NCBI GenBank assembly: GCA_002499905.1
Contig: DANP01000016.1
Coordinates: forward strand, 1-64,000
Direction: 5' to 3'
Length of the DNA: 64,000 bases
Source: Methanolinea sp. UBA277
GTDB taxonomy: Archaea > Halobacteriota > Methanomicrobia > Methanomicrobiales > Methanospirillaceae
This document shows positions 42,399 to 51,361 of this stretch, piece by piece. The notes under the pieces were generated by a model, which saw nothing but the letters and a program-made list of their open reading frames with translations, had not been told where the DNA came from and made no database searches. A program made the position numbers and the translations under genes. Numbering within the stretch: the first letter of the stretch is position 1; every line of letters begins with the position of its first letter.

Positions 42399-43268
42399 GT
42401 GGTTTCCAGAATCGATGCCCCGCAGGGAGGCCTGATCTTTCTCAAAGGGGTGCTCATGGGAATGTGCGATATCATTCCGGGGGTCTCGGGGGGCACCATC
42501 GCCCTGATAACAGGGATTTACGAGCGCCTGATCTCTGCGATCGGCAGTATCAGTGCGGTTCCGGTCACCGCGCTCCTCCGCGGCAGAAGGGAAGAGGCAT
42601 CCGAGGCGGTCAACCGCATGGACCCGGTGTTTCTCGGGGTCCTCCTGGCAGGGATCGGCCTGGGATTGCTGACCATGTCGCGGATCATCCTCGTTATTCT
42701 GCAGACCTCTCCCGCTGAGACCTACGCCTTCTTTTTCGGCCTGATCATCGCTTCGTCCGTGCTCATCTACTACCGCATCGAGCAGGCAGATGCCGTTGTT
42801 GCGGCGGTCTGGATTGGGCTCGGGCTCGCCGTGGGATACGGTATCGGTGGGCTGGACCAGTCCGCTCTCGGGCACTCGCTTCCGGTGCTCTTCATCACCG
42901 GATTCATCGCGCTGTGTGCCATGATCCTCCCGGGTATTTCAGGGGCGTACATCACCCTGCTCATGAACCAGTACGAGTTCCTCCTCGCTGCCCTTGCCGG
43001 CTTTGACCTCGTTCCGCTCATCGTGTATATGACCGGCGGGGCCTCAGGACTCCTTTCCCTGAGCCGCATCCTGAAACTCATGCTCCGCAGGTACCATACC
43101 CAGTCGCTGGCCTTCCTCACCGGACTCATGCTCGGGTCGACGCGGACGGTATACGACCAGATTGCCGGTGCCGGGGGGACGGTGGCCGGTGTCTGGATCT
43201 TTGGCGCGGCAGGAGTTGTCCTCATTGCCCTGATGGAGCTTGCCCTTCGCTGGTCCCCGGGATCATAG
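42399..43268 (+). CDS. DUF368 membrane protein (PopT-type polyprenyl-phosphate transporter family)
   Basis: About 289 aa from the GTG at 42399; the frame is open from 42357 and the exact start is not settled. Eight or so hydrophobic segments and the family repeat 'CDIIPGVSGGTIAL' (early) and 'AMILPGISGAYITLL' (late), an internal inverted duplication. DUF368 proteins were recently shown in bacteria to recycle polyprenyl phosphate (PopT), the lipid carrier for glycans; in this archaeon it would serve dolichyl-phosphate-type carriers. TATA-like CTTAAAAT at 42367 predicts a very short leader. Confidence 0.88.
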   Translation: MVSRIDAPQGGLIFLKGVLMGMCDIIPGVSGGTIALITGIYERLISAIGSISAVPVTALLRGRREEASEAVNRMDPVFLGVLLAGIGLGLLTMSRIILVILQTSPAETYAFFFGLIIASSVLIYYRIEQADAVVAAVWIGLGLAVGYGIGGLDQSALGHSLPVLFITGFIALCAMILPGISGAYITLLMNQYEFLLAALAGFDLVPLIVYMTGGASGLLSLSRILKLMLRRYHTQSLAFLTGLMLGSTRTVYDQIAGAGGTVAGVWIFGAAGVVLIALMELALRWSPGS

Positions 43269-43332
43269 TTAATGTTCGGGACGGAAGCGATCACAATGAT
43301 AAAACCACCAGCATGCCAAGGGAGTACCGGAA

Positions 43333-44205
43333 ATGTTTATCGGCATTGACCATGGCACGACCTCGATCCGGTTTTCCTCAGGGGAGTCCTGCTTTAAAAT
43401 AACGAGGGAGGATGCCCGGGAGTTCCGGTGGCAGTCGCTCTCGCGGATCTGTCCGCTTGACGAGATCGAGGGGATAGCCCTGACCTACTCCATGGGAGAC
43501 GGGATCACCCGGATCACGGCCATTCGTGACGTGGAAGGCCGGGGGGTGGTCAGCCGCGAGGGGGCCGGCAAGCACATTGGCGGCGGGACCCGGGTCTTTG
43601 ACCAGATCCGGCAGAGCGGACTTCCTGCCGTGGTCATCCCCGGCCTCCACCGGGGATCCCCCACCGATATCAGGTTCAAGGCCTACTCGCACCAGGCAAG
43701 CCCGGAGAAGATCGGCATAGCCTACCGCGTCCATGCGGACCTCGGGAACGATTTTGTGGTTTCGGACGCTTCGTCAAATACCGTTACCCTGCTGGTGCAG
43801 GGGGGGGAGATCATCGGCGCTCTCGATGCCTGCATTTTTGCACCCGGCCTTGAACACGGGGCGCTCGATGTTGAGGCCATCAGGTCTATTGATGCGCGGG
43901 AGATCACCGCCAATGGAGCATTCCTCCGGGCCGGGGTGAACCACACCCTTCCCCCCGAAGAACGGTTACGGACGGCAGCTCTGTTTGCCGCCATGGAGTG
44001 CGCTGCACTCCTCCTCCTCGCACCCACCGCGGGTGTCGCGCTCGCCGGTTCCCTTGCCCCCAGGATATCGGGAGAGGTGGAATTCCTTCTCAATCGACCG
44101 GTTGCGGTATACGACGAATGGTGCGCTTCCCGGGGGCTGGCGGCGATTGCCCGGGACGTATTCGGCGGAAAAAAGGAAATTCTCGGCATCGGCGTAAATA
44201 TGTAA
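43333..44205 (+). CDS. Methanogenesis marker protein 12
   Basis: 290 aa, recognised as methanogenesis marker 12 (TIGR03281 family). It belongs to the actin-like/butyrate-kinase ATPase fold: 'FIGIDHGTTSIRF' (phosphate-1), 'GAGKHIGGGTRVFDQI', and the late 'AGVALAGSLAP'. Function unknown; only found in methanogens. GGGAG about 8 nt before the ATG. Stands alone, 40 nt before the por operon, whose own AT-rich promoter follows its stop. Confidence 0.88.
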   Translation: MFIGIDHGTTSIRFSSGESCFKITREDAREFRWQSLSRICPLDEIEGIALTYSMGDGITRITAIRDVEGRGVVSREGAGKHIGGGTRVFDQIRQSGLPAVVIPGLHRGSPTDIRFKAYSHQASPEKIGIAYRVHADLGNDFVVSDASSNTVTLLVQGGEIIGALDACIFAPGLEHGALDVEAIRSIDAREITANGAFLRAGVNHTLPPEERLRTAALFAAMECAALLLLAPTAGVALAGSLAPRISGEVEFLLNRPVAVYDEWCASRGLAAIARDVFGGKKEILGIGVNM

Positions 44206-44220
44206 ATTTTTATTATTAAT
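44206..44220 (+). promoter_or_regulatory. TATA region of the por operon
   Basis: TTTTTATTATTAAT stands directly after the mmp12 stop, about 30 nt before the predicted porC start, so the por leader would be very short. Confidence 0.5.
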
Positions 44221-44245
44221 CATGTAAGATTATACAGGGATTTTC

Positions 44246-44788
44246 TTGAGAGAGCTTCGTATCCATGGTAGGGGCGGTCAGGGTTCGGTCACTGCCGCCG
44301 AGCTGATCGCGGTTGCCGCCTTTGAGGGCGGGATGTTCGCCCAGGCCTTCCCGGCCTTCGGCGTTGAACGTCGGGGGGCACCGGTTCAGGCATTTGTACG
44401 GTTCGACAACCAGAAGATCCGGCTTCGGAGCCAGATCTATGAACCCGACTACATCATTGTCCAGGACAGCACCCTCATCAGGGATGTCAATGTGTTCCAG
44501 GGATTGAAAGAGGGAGGAATCGCGATTATCAACACCGAGAAGGCTCTCACCTACCCCTTCCCCAAAGGGGTGAAGGTCATCACCATCGATGCCACATCGA
44601 TTGCACTGAAAACGCTGGGTATGCCTATCACCAATACCACGCTCATGGGGGCGTTTGCCGCAGCAAGCGGGGAGATCAAGCTCGAGGCGCTCGAGGATGC
44701 GGTCAGGAGACGGTTCAAGGGAGAGCTTGCCGAGAAGAACATTGCCGCAGCAAAAGAGGCATACCGGTTCGTGAAGGAGGCGTCCTGA
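44246..44788 (+). CDS. porC: Pyruvate:ferredoxin oxidoreductase gamma subunit
   Basis: 180 aa beginning at a TTG ('MRELRIHGRGGQGSVTAAE'); the family starts here, and no ATG is in a suitable position. GRGGQG is the signature of the gamma chain. With PorDAB it makes pyruvate from acetyl-CoA, CO2 and reduced ferredoxin, the first assimilation step in a methanogen. Followed by porD after 2 nt. Confidence 0.95.
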   Translation: MRELRIHGRGGQGSVTAAELIAVAAFEGGMFAQAFPAFGVERRGAPVQAFVRFDNQKIRLRSQIYEPDYIIVQDSTLIRDVNVFQGLKEGGIAIINTEKALTYPFPKGVKVITIDATSIALKTLGMPITNTTLMGAFAAASGEIKLEALEDAVRRRFKGELAEKNIAAAKEAYRFVKEAS

Positions 44789-44790
44789 TC

Positions 44791-45051
44791 ATGGCCCTCG
44801 GACTGGGATGCACGGCACGCCCCGGGAAGTCACGGGATAACAGGACTGGCAGCTGGCGGGTGTTCCGCCCCGAATTCATCGATGAGAAATGCACGAAGTG
44901 CGGGATGTGCAGCATCATCTGCCCTGAAGGGTGTATCGGGGTGAATGAGGAAGGACTGCCGGTTCCCGACTATGACTACTGCAAGGGCTGCGGGCTCTGT
45001 GCAGAGGAGTGCCCGGCAGAGGCCATCGAGATGAAGAAGGAGGAGAAGTAA
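44791..45051 (+). CDS. porD: Pyruvate:ferredoxin oxidoreductase delta (ferredoxin) subunit
   Basis: 86 aa with two [4Fe-4S] motifs, CTKCGMCSIICP and CKGCGLCAEECP. Passes electrons between ferredoxin and the TPP centre. One nt before porA. Confidence 0.96.
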   Translation: MALGLGCTARPGKSRDNRTGSWRVFRPEFIDEKCTKCGMCSIICPEGCIGVNEEGLPVPDYDYCKGCGLCAEECPAEAIEMKKEEK

Positions 45052-45052
45052 C

Positions 45053-46210
45053 ATGCTCGAAATCATGGAAGGTTCCCATGCGGTGGCCGAATCGGTCGGC
45101 CTGTGCCGCCCTCAGGTCATCGCAGCCTATCCTATCACCCCCCAGACGCACATAGTGGAAGCTCTCGCCGAGATGGTCGCCAACTGCACGATCGACGCCG
45201 AGTACATCACCGTTGAGAGCGAATTTTCAGCTCTTTCCGCCTGCCTCGGAGCCAGTGCGGCGGGCTCCCGTGTCTACTCGGCTACCACCTCCCAGGGTCT
45301 TGCCCTGATGTTCGAGGTCTGCTTTAACTGTGCGGGCATGCGTCTCCCGGTGGTGATGACCATCGTGAACCGGGCGCTGGGTGCACCGCTCTCGATCTGG
45401 AACGACCATCAGGACTCGGTATCCCTCCGCGACTCAGGGTGGATGCAACTCTATGCAGAGGACAACCAGGAAGCCACCGACCTCCACTATATCGCCTACC
45501 GGGTCTCCGAGGATCACCGGGTACTCCTGCCCTCGTTTGTCTGCTTCGACGGATTCATTCTCTCCCATACCTACGAACCGGTGGACATGATCACCCAGGA
45601 GCAGGCTGACAGCTACGTGCCGGCGTTCAAGCCGTACCACCGGCTCGATGCCGACGACCCCATCAGTTTCGGGCTGTTCGCCTCGCCGGATTACTACATG
45701 GAGTTCCGGTACGCCATCGACCAGGCCATGAATCAGGCACGGAGCGTCCTCCCGGAGGCAGGACGGGTATTCTCCGAGATGTTCGGCCGCGACTACAGCG
45801 GGCTGGTTGAAGAGTATCGGCTGGAAGATGCCGACTGCGCAATCGTGGCCATGGGTTCGATCTGCGGGACGGTCAAGGATGCGGTGGACGAGATGCGCAA
45901 CGACGGAAAGAAGGTCGGACTGCTCAAACTCCGGGCATTCCGCCCCTTCCCGGTGAAGGAAGTGCAGAAAGCCCTCTCCGGGGTGAGTACCGTTGCGGTG
46001 CTTGACAAGAATATCTCCCTCGGGTCAAAGGGTGCGGTGGCCCTCGAGATACGGGATGCCCTCTACGGCTCCCAGATACCGGTGCATGACTACATCATTG
46101 CCCTCGGAGGGCGGGACGTGAGAAGGAAGGATATCGCGGCAGTGGTTGCCAGTGCGGAGGCAGGAAAGGGTGATATCTTCTACGGGCTCCGCGAGGAGGT
46201 GCTGAAATGA
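45053..46210 (+). CDS. porA: Pyruvate:ferredoxin oxidoreductase alpha subunit
   Basis: 385 aa with 'AYPITPQTHIVEALAE' and 'TTSQGLALMFEV' typical of the alpha chain; 'NRALGAPLSIWNDHQDS' distinguishes pyruvate from 2-oxoglutarate enzymes. Overlaps porB by 4 nt (ATGA). Confidence 0.96.
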   Translation: MLEIMEGSHAVAESVGLCRPQVIAAYPITPQTHIVEALAEMVANCTIDAEYITVESEFSALSACLGASAAGSRVYSATTSQGLALMFEVCFNCAGMRLPVVMTIVNRALGAPLSIWNDHQDSVSLRDSGWMQLYAEDNQEATDLHYIAYRVSEDHRVLLPSFVCFDGFILSHTYEPVDMITQEQADSYVPAFKPYHRLDADDPISFGLFASPDYYMEFRYAIDQAMNQARSVLPEAGRVFSEMFGRDYSGLVEEYRLEDADCAIVAMGSICGTVKDAVDEMRNDGKKVGLLKLRAFRPFPVKEVQKALSGVSTVAVLDKNISLGSKGAVALEIRDALYGSQIPVHDYIIALGGRDVRRKDIAAVVASAEAGKGDIFYGLREEVLK

Positions 46211-47106
46211 GGGAAGATGAAGCGGCATGCGTGCTCTTTGATGCCGGCCACCGTGCGTGCGGGGGCTGTGCAGCGGCGATGGCGGCACGCCTCATCCTGG
46301 ATGCGGCAGGGAAGGATACCATCGTGGTCTCATCCACCGGCTGCATGGAGGTCTTCTCGACTCCGTACCCGGAGACGGCATGGAACGTCCCCTGGATCCA
46401 TTCGCTCTTCGAGAACAACTCTGCTGTAGCGTCAGGAATTGAGGCATCCCTGAAGAAGCAGGGGAGAAAGGAGAAGGTCATTGCGCTCGGAGGCGACGGG
46501 GCGACCTTCGATATCGGCATCCTCTGCCTCTCCGGTGCCTTTGAGCGGGGCCATGACTTCACCTACATCTGCTACGATAACGAGGCCTACATGAACACCG
46601 GCATCCAGCGGTCAGGAGCCACCCCCTACGATGCCAGCACCACCACCAGCCCTGCCGGGAAGTGCTCGTTTGGAAACAAACGACCCAAGAAGGACCTCCC
46701 CGCCATCCTTGCTGCTCACGGCGCACCCTATGTGGCGACGGCATCCATCGCCTACCCGCCGGACCTCAAGAAGAAGGTGGAGAAAGCCGTCAACACCCCC
46801 GGGCCCTGCTACATCCAGATCCATGCCCCCTGCTGCACCGGATGGGGCTTTGAGGGGGAGAAGACTATCGCCATCGGGAAGCTCGCCATCGAGACCGGCC
46901 TCTGGGTTAACTACGAGATGGAGGAGGGGAAGGTCACGAAGGTGAAGAAGGTTGTCCGGAAACCCGTTGAAGAGTACCTTAAAGAGCAGAAGCGGTTCCG
47001 GCACCTCTTCAAACCGAAACGGAACGATGCCGAGATCGCCAAGATCCAGGCCATCGCGGACCGGAACGCCGAGAAGTTCGGGATTGATATCAATCTGAAA
47101 AAATAA
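46207..47106 (+). CDS. porB: Pyruvate:ferredoxin oxidoreductase beta subunit
   Basis: 299 aa, TPP-binding chain. Cys pair 'RACGGCAAAM' and 'STGCMEVFSTPYP' are cluster ligands; 'ALGGDGATFDIG' with 'YDNEAYMNTG' is the TPP motif. Last gene of the operon; a T6 tract directly after the stop serves as terminator, and a minus-strand gene ends 8 nt later. Confidence 0.96.
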   Translation: MREDEAACVLFDAGHRACGGCAAAMAARLILDAAGKDTIVVSSTGCMEVFSTPYPETAWNVPWIHSLFENNSAVASGIEASLKKQGRKEKVIALGGDGATFDIGILCLSGAFERGHDFTYICYDNEAYMNTGIQRSGATPYDASTTTSPAGKCSFGNKRPKKDLPAILAAHGAPYVATASIAYPPDLKKKVEKAVNTPGPCYIQIHAPCCTGWGFEGEKTIAIGKLAIETGLWVNYEMEEGKVTKVKKVVRKPVEEYLKEQKRFRHLFKPKRNDAEIAKIQAIADRNAEKFGIDINLKK

Positions 47107-47114
47107 CCTCTTTT

Positions 47115-47735
47115 TTATCTGCTCTTCTTCTTCCTGGTCAGGAAGAACGGCAGGAGCAGGACGATGGCGATGATGATCCAGAACTGCGAAAACCACATCA
47201 GCCACAACTCCCGATCCGGAGGATAGAACCGGAGTTCTGCAGAGCGGGTCGAGTTCCAGGTCACCAGCAGGGACCCGTCCTTCTCCTCAGATACCACGGC
47301 ACCGGCGGGGTTGATCACACCGAGAAGCCGGTTCCTGACATCGAGACCGGGCGGAATCTTCACCACGACCCGGTACGGCTCGGGAAAGGCGACTACAAGA
47401 TGGTTCTGGGTGATCGGGCCGGTGTACCGCACCGTGTAGTTCCCGGCAGGAAAGGTGATGACGGACCGGTCGCTCCAGGTGAAGTTACAGGAGGAGCAAT
47501 CTCCGGAGAGGGAGACTCCGGTCACCGGGACCGGGATCCGCTCCCCGAGCAGGCCGACTTCAGCGAACTCAAACCGGTCCGCATTCTCCACCTGCACCGA
47601 ACCCTGGTACGCGGTTCCGTTCGGAAAGACCCGGTACTCGGCGGTGAGTGCCAGCGCCGGGGCGCTGATCAGGAGGACTGCAAGACCGAGAGCAGCGACT
47701 GCAGATCGGCATCGATCTCTGTCGGGGCTTCGCAT
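47115..47735 (-). CDS. DUF5803-like secreted/membrane protein
   Basis: 206 aa from ATG 47735 (GGTGAT about 8 nt upstream). Signal peptide (Arg-rich start, hydrophobic about 12-27), extracellular beta-rich domain with a close Cys pair ('GDCSSCNFTW'), and one C-terminal membrane segment (about 182-200) ending in 'TRKKKSR'. I associate it with DUF5803, uncharacterised euryarchaeal membrane proteins. Its start lies 67 nt inside the end of thrC in another frame, an unusually long overlap. Confidence 0.75.
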   Translation of the reverse strand: MRSPDRDRCRSAVAALGLAVLLISAPALALTAEYRVFPNGTAYQGSVQVENADRFEFAEVGLLGERIPVPVTGVSLSGDCSSCNFTWSDRSVITFPAGNYTVRYTGPITQNHLVVAFPEPYRVVVKIPPGLDVRNRLLGVINPAGAVVSEEKDGSLLVTWNSTRSAELRFYPPDRELWLMWFSQFWIIIAIVLLLPFFLTRKKKSR

Positions 47736-48877
47736 TGCCGTATCACCGTCTCCGGGTCCTTCAGGAGGTGCCCGGTCACCACGCATACCACCCGTTCTGT
47801 TCTGTCGATGACCCCTTCCTCGAAAAGTTTGCGGACACCGGCAACTGATGCGGCCGAAGCCGGTTCCACGCCGATGCCCTCTTTCCGCGCCAGGTCCCGC
47901 TGCATCGCGAGAATCTCCTCATCGGTCACCATTTCTGCCGTCCCGCCGGTCTTCCTGATCGCGGTGAGCGCCTTCTCCGCATTGACCGGGGCACCAATCC
48001 GGATCGCGGTGGCAATAGTCTCGGGGCTCCTCTCGGGAACCACTTCAGGGAGTTTTTCGCGGATGGCCCGGACCACCGGGCTCGATCCCGCTGCCTGGAT
48101 TCCGGTCATCATCGGGAGGCGATCGATGAGCCCGAGGGCGAGGAGTTCGGAGAGCCCTTTGTGAACCGCCGAGATATTGCCGGCATTGCCGACAGGGAGC
48201 ACCAGCCTGTCCGGGACCCCGCCGAGCTGGTCGACCGCTTCAAATCCGATGGTCTTCTGCCCCTCGAGCCGGAACGGGTTGATCGAGTTCAGCAGGTAGA
48301 GCCCGTGGGAGAGGCAGAGCTCCTGCGTCATCTCCAGTGCCCGGTCAAAGTTTCCCCGGATGGAGATGACCTTTGCCCCGTGCATGAGGGCCTGGGCCAC
48401 CTTCCCGAGGGCTACCTTGCCGGCCGGAAGGAGCACCACGGCAGGGATCCCGGCTTTTGCTGCGTAGGCGGCAAGGCTTGCCGAAGTATTCCCGGTGCTT
48501 GCACACGCCACCGTGGTCATTCCGAGCTGGAGGGCCATGCTCACCCCCACGGTCATGCCCCGATCCTTAAACGATCCGGTGGGGTTCATACCCTCGTGCT
48601 TCGCATAAAGGTGGGGAAGCCCGATCTCCTTCCCGATCCGCTCCAGGTGATAGAGCGGGGTCCCCCCTTCCTGGAGGGTGACCGGGGGAATGGTCACCGG
48701 GAGCAGTTCGCGGTACCGCCAGACCGAGAGCGGCCGGCGGTTCCATACCTCACGCTGCACGGTGATGGAATCCAGATCGTACTCGACTGCAAGGAGATGA
48801 CCGCAGCTCCGGCAGGTATAGATGATCTCGTCAGGCCTGTACGATTCGCCACAGTTCACGCAGGTGAGGCGATACAT
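47669..48877 (-). CDS. threonine synthase (thrC): Threonine synthase
   Basis: 402 aa from ATG 48877; an ATG seven codons upstream is possible. PLP fold-type II: N-terminal zinc ribbon 'CVNCGESY ... CRSCGHLL', PLP lysine in 'NPTGSFKDRGMTVG', and the phosphate-binding 'LPVGNAGNISA'. Converts O-phosphohomoserine to threonine. TATATG at about 48905 could give a nearly leaderless mRNA starting at 48877. Confidence 0.94.
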   Translation of the reverse strand: MYRLTCVNCGESYRPDEIIYTCRSCGHLLAVEYDLDSITVQREVWNRRPLSVWRYRELLPVTIPPVTLQEGGTPLYHLERIGKEIGLPHLYAKHEGMNPTGSFKDRGMTVGVSMALQLGMTTVACASTGNTSASLAAYAAKAGIPAVVLLPAGKVALGKVAQALMHGAKVISIRGNFDRALEMTQELCLSHGLYLLNSINPFRLEGQKTIGFEAVDQLGGVPDRLVLPVGNAGNISAVHKGLSELLALGLIDRLPMMTGIQAAGSSPVVRAIREKLPEVVPERSPETIATAIRIGAPVNAEKALTAIRKTGGTAEMVTDEEILAMQRDLARKEGIGVEPASAASVAGVRKLFEEGVIDRTERVVCVVTGHLLKDPETVIRQCEAPTEIDADLQSLLSVLQSS

Positions 48878-48947
48878 GCCTACAGCTTGGGTGCTCATTC
48901 CTCATATACGCGAGGGATCCGACCGGTGGTAACCCGGGGATAAGGAC

Positions 48948-49748
48948 TTATTCCCCGCTTCCGGCCCCATGGAGGCGGGTATACATGTGCGGGTTCCGGT
49001 CCCGGGCTACCGGGAACGCCTCCCTGATCTGATCAACGGTATCGCGATCCAGGGAAACGGGAAATGCGGTTTCACCGGAACCTGCTTCTGCGATGACCAT
49101 CCCCGAGGGATCGGATGCAAGGGAGTGTCCGTTGTAGGAATCGACCGGTGTGGTTCCGGCGGTATTGACCCCGATAACGTACATCTGGTGCTCGAGGGCC
49201 CGGGCCCGGATGAAGAGCTCCCAGTGCCCGATCCGGGATGCGGGCCAGGCAGCAGGGACGATCATGGCATGAACTCCCTTCCGGGCATAGGCAGAGAAGA
49301 GCTCGGAGAACCTGAGGTCATAGCAGATGGCGATGCCGAATGACATCCCCCCAAGGGGGAATATGCCGGTAGAGTAACCGGGTACATAGTATTCGTCTTC
49401 ATGGCCCGGGGTGAAGAGGTGGCACTTCGCATAGGAGGCAAGCTCATCCCCGTTCCTGTCGACCACGATGCATACATTCCGCGGTCCCGTTCCGGATGCT
49501 TCCCGGAACGACCCGAGGATGGCGATGCCGTATTCCCGTGCAAGATCCCGGAGGGTGGAGACGACGGGGCCGGATCGGTCCTGGACGTGCATTCGCGATG
49601 CCGGATCCCAGCCGGTGGCGAACTGTTCGGGGAAGCAGATGAGGGACCCTCCCTGGTCGGCACCCTCTCTGATGAACGGCTCCGCCTTTCTCAGGGTTGC
49701 TGCAGGATCTTCCCAGATGCTCCCTATCTGCGCTCCGAAGATCTTCAT
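48948..49748 (-). CDS. Carbon-nitrogen hydrolase, omega-amidase-like
   Basis: 266 aa nitrilase superfamily. Catalytic triad: Glu in 'CFPEQFATGW', Lys in 'YAKCHLFTPGHE', Cys in 'GIAICYDLRFSE'. The pattern fits omega-amidase/Nit2-like enzymes that hydrolyse 2-oxoacid amides, but substrate is not certain. Independent of its neighbours (about 50 nt gaps on either side). Confidence 0.88.
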   Translation of the reverse strand: MKIFGAQIGSIWEDPAATLRKAEPFIREGADQGGSLICFPEQFATGWDPASRMHVQDRSGPVVSTLRDLAREYGIAILGSFREASGTGPRNVCIVVDRNGDELASYAKCHLFTPGHEDEYYVPGYSTGIFPLGGMSFGIAICYDLRFSELFSAYARKGVHAMIVPAAWPASRIGHWELFIRARALEHQMYVIGVNTAGTTPVDSYNGHSLASDPSGMVIAEAGSGETAFPVSLDRDTVDQIREAFPVARDRNPHMYTRLHGAGSGE

Positions 49749-49795
49749 CAGGAGGAATTGGAGCGGGGGTTATGTGAGCTTTTCGGCATACCTGA

Positions 49796-50440
49796 TCACC
49801 CGGACAGGACCGGGAAGGCCGAGACGAGACCGTTGATGACGAACTGGACGGCGATGGCGATCAGCAGCATTCCCATCAGCCGGTTGATGGCCCGGAATTC
49901 CTTCTGGCCGACCCTGGACACGATCGATTCCGAGCGGACCATCATCAGGTAGGTGAGGAGGATGGCGACCAGGATCGATACGAGGATCATCGCCATGCCG
50001 GGGATTGAACCCGTCGCCTCGCTCATGAGCACGATGGTAGTGGTGATCGCCCCCGGCCCGGCGATCATGGGGATGGCCAGTGGGGTTACCGAGATATCCT
50101 CGGCCTCTATGCTCTCGTACTTCTCCGTCGCCGTCAGCTTGGTGCGGGAGGTCCGGGCATACACCATCTCCATTCCGATCACGAAGAGGAGGATTCCCCC
50201 GCCGATACGGAAGGCATCGATGGTGATCCCGAAGAGCTGGAGTATGAGTCCGCCGACCAGGGCAAAGACAATCAGGGTGAGGAGAGCATACCGGCAGGAC
50301 TCCTTTGCCACAACCCGTCGGGCCTGAGGAGTCATCCCCGGGGTCAGGGTCACGTAGGTAAGGGTCGCTCCCAGGGGATTGACGATAATGATGATCGAGG
50401 AGAGGGAGAGAAGGGCAAACGTGACCACATCCCCTGTCAT
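49796..50440 (-). CDS. MarC family integral membrane protein
   Basis: 214 aa with six hydrophobic segments. Family signatures 'IVNPLGA', 'FRIGGGILLFVIGMEMV', 'TPLAIPMIAGPGAITT'. MarC/UPF0056 proteins are of unknown transport function. Confidence 0.93.
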   Translation of the reverse strand: MTGDVVTFALLSLSSIIIIVNPLGATLTYVTLTPGMTPQARRVVAKESCRYALLTLIVFALVGGLILQLFGITIDAFRIGGGILLFVIGMEMVYARTSRTKLTATEKYESIEAEDISVTPLAIPMIAGPGAITTTIVLMSEATGSIPGMAMILVSILVAILLTYLMMVRSESIVSRVGQKEFRAINRLMGMLLIAIAVQFVINGLVSAFPVLSG

Positions 50441-50491
50441 ACAGGGTGATGAGACCGGGATAAAAAAGAATCTTTCCTGTCTGCTGCAGGA

Positions 50492-50941
50492 TCACTCGTA
50501 CAGGAAAGTCTCGTCGGCCCGCTTGTACGAGCAGAGCTCGTCGGGTGAGAAGTGGATACCGATCTCCCGCCGGGCGCTTTCCGGTGAATCGGAGGCATGT
50601 ACCACGTTCCTCCCGATATCCATGGCGAAGTCTCCCCGGATGGTTCCCGGAGCCGCCTCGGCAGGGTTGGTGGCCCCGACCAGGGTCCTGACCACCGGTA
50701 CCACGTTCCTCCCCTCCCAGACCATCAGGAAACAGGGCCCGCTGGTGATATAGTGCCGCAGCGAGGGGAAGAAGGGCTTTTCAAGGTGCTCACGGTACTG
50801 TTCCATCACCCGTTTTTCCGGGAGCCTCTCAAGCCGGGCAGCGACCAGCTGCAGACCTTTTCGTTCAAGGCGTGCAATGACGTCTCCGATCAGCCCGCGG
50901 GCAACTCCGTCGGGCTTGATCATTACGAAGGTCTGGTCCAT
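50492..50941 (-). CDS. ndk: Nucleoside diphosphate kinase
   Basis: 149 aa. 'FVMIKPDGVARGLIGDVIARLE' at the N-terminus, the active-site His in 'NVVHASDSPESA', and Arg/Thr at the phosphate site ('VRTLVGATNPAEAAPGTIRGDFA'). Makes NTPs from NDPs. Six nt after rpl24e in the ribosomal protein operon, a common archaeal arrangement. Confidence 0.97.
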   Translation of the reverse strand: MDQTFVMIKPDGVARGLIGDVIARLERKGLQLVAARLERLPEKRVMEQYREHLEKPFFPSLRHYITSGPCFLMVWEGRNVVPVVRTLVGATNPAEAAPGTIRGDFAMDIGRNVVHASDSPESARREIGIHFSPDELCSYKRADETFLYE

Positions 50942-50947
50942 AACACC

Positions 50948-51139
50948 TTACTCCTTTCCCATCGCCTTCCGGCCTGCCTTTGTCCAGGGAACCCGCCGGG
51001 GTGCGCGACCGAGCCGGAAGTTGTTCTCGCACTTGGAGCTGCAGAAATAGAAGATGGAGCCGTCTTTCCGCACGAAGAGCTTCCCGGTGCCCGGTTCGAT
51101 CGCCTCCCCGCAGAAACTACAGTTCTTCCGCTCTACCAT
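50948..51139 (-). CDS. rpl24e: Ribosomal protein L24e
   Basis: 63 aa zinc-ribbon ribosomal protein from ATG 51139: 'CSFCGEAI' and 'FCSSKCENNF' supply the four Cys; then 'LGRAPRRVPWT'. GGTG about 8 nt upstream. Overlaps nothing; between rps28e and ndk. Confidence 0.96.
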   Translation of the reverse strand: MVERKNCSFCGEAIEPGTGKLFVRKDGSIFYFCSSKCENNFRLGRAPRRVPWTKAGRKAMGKE

Positions 51140-51144
51140 CTCTT

Positions 51145-51354
51145 TCACCGCCTCGAGAGCTTCTTTGCCTCACGCTCGGTCTCAAGGAGCATCAGGACGT
51201 CCCCTTCACGGATGGGACCCACCGTGTTCCGGGTGATGATACGCCCCTTGTTGGGCCCATCGAGGATCCGGCACTTCACCTGCATCGCTTCCCCATGCAT
51301 CCCGGTGGAGCCGATCACCTCAATCACTTCAGCGGGAGTACCTTCGTTGGCCAT
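51145..51354 (-). CDS. rps28e: Ribosomal protein S28e
   Basis: 69 aa, OB-fold protein of the small subunit ('AEVIEVIGSTGMHGEAMQVKCRIL', here described as residues 8-31, and the C-terminal 'LLETEREAKKLSRR'). Seven nt after rpl7ae. Confidence 0.97.
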   Translation of the reverse strand: MANEGTPAEVIEVIGSTGMHGEAMQVKCRILDGPNKGRIITRNTVGPIREGDVLMLLETEREAKKLSRR

Positions 51355-51361
51355 GGTCCTC

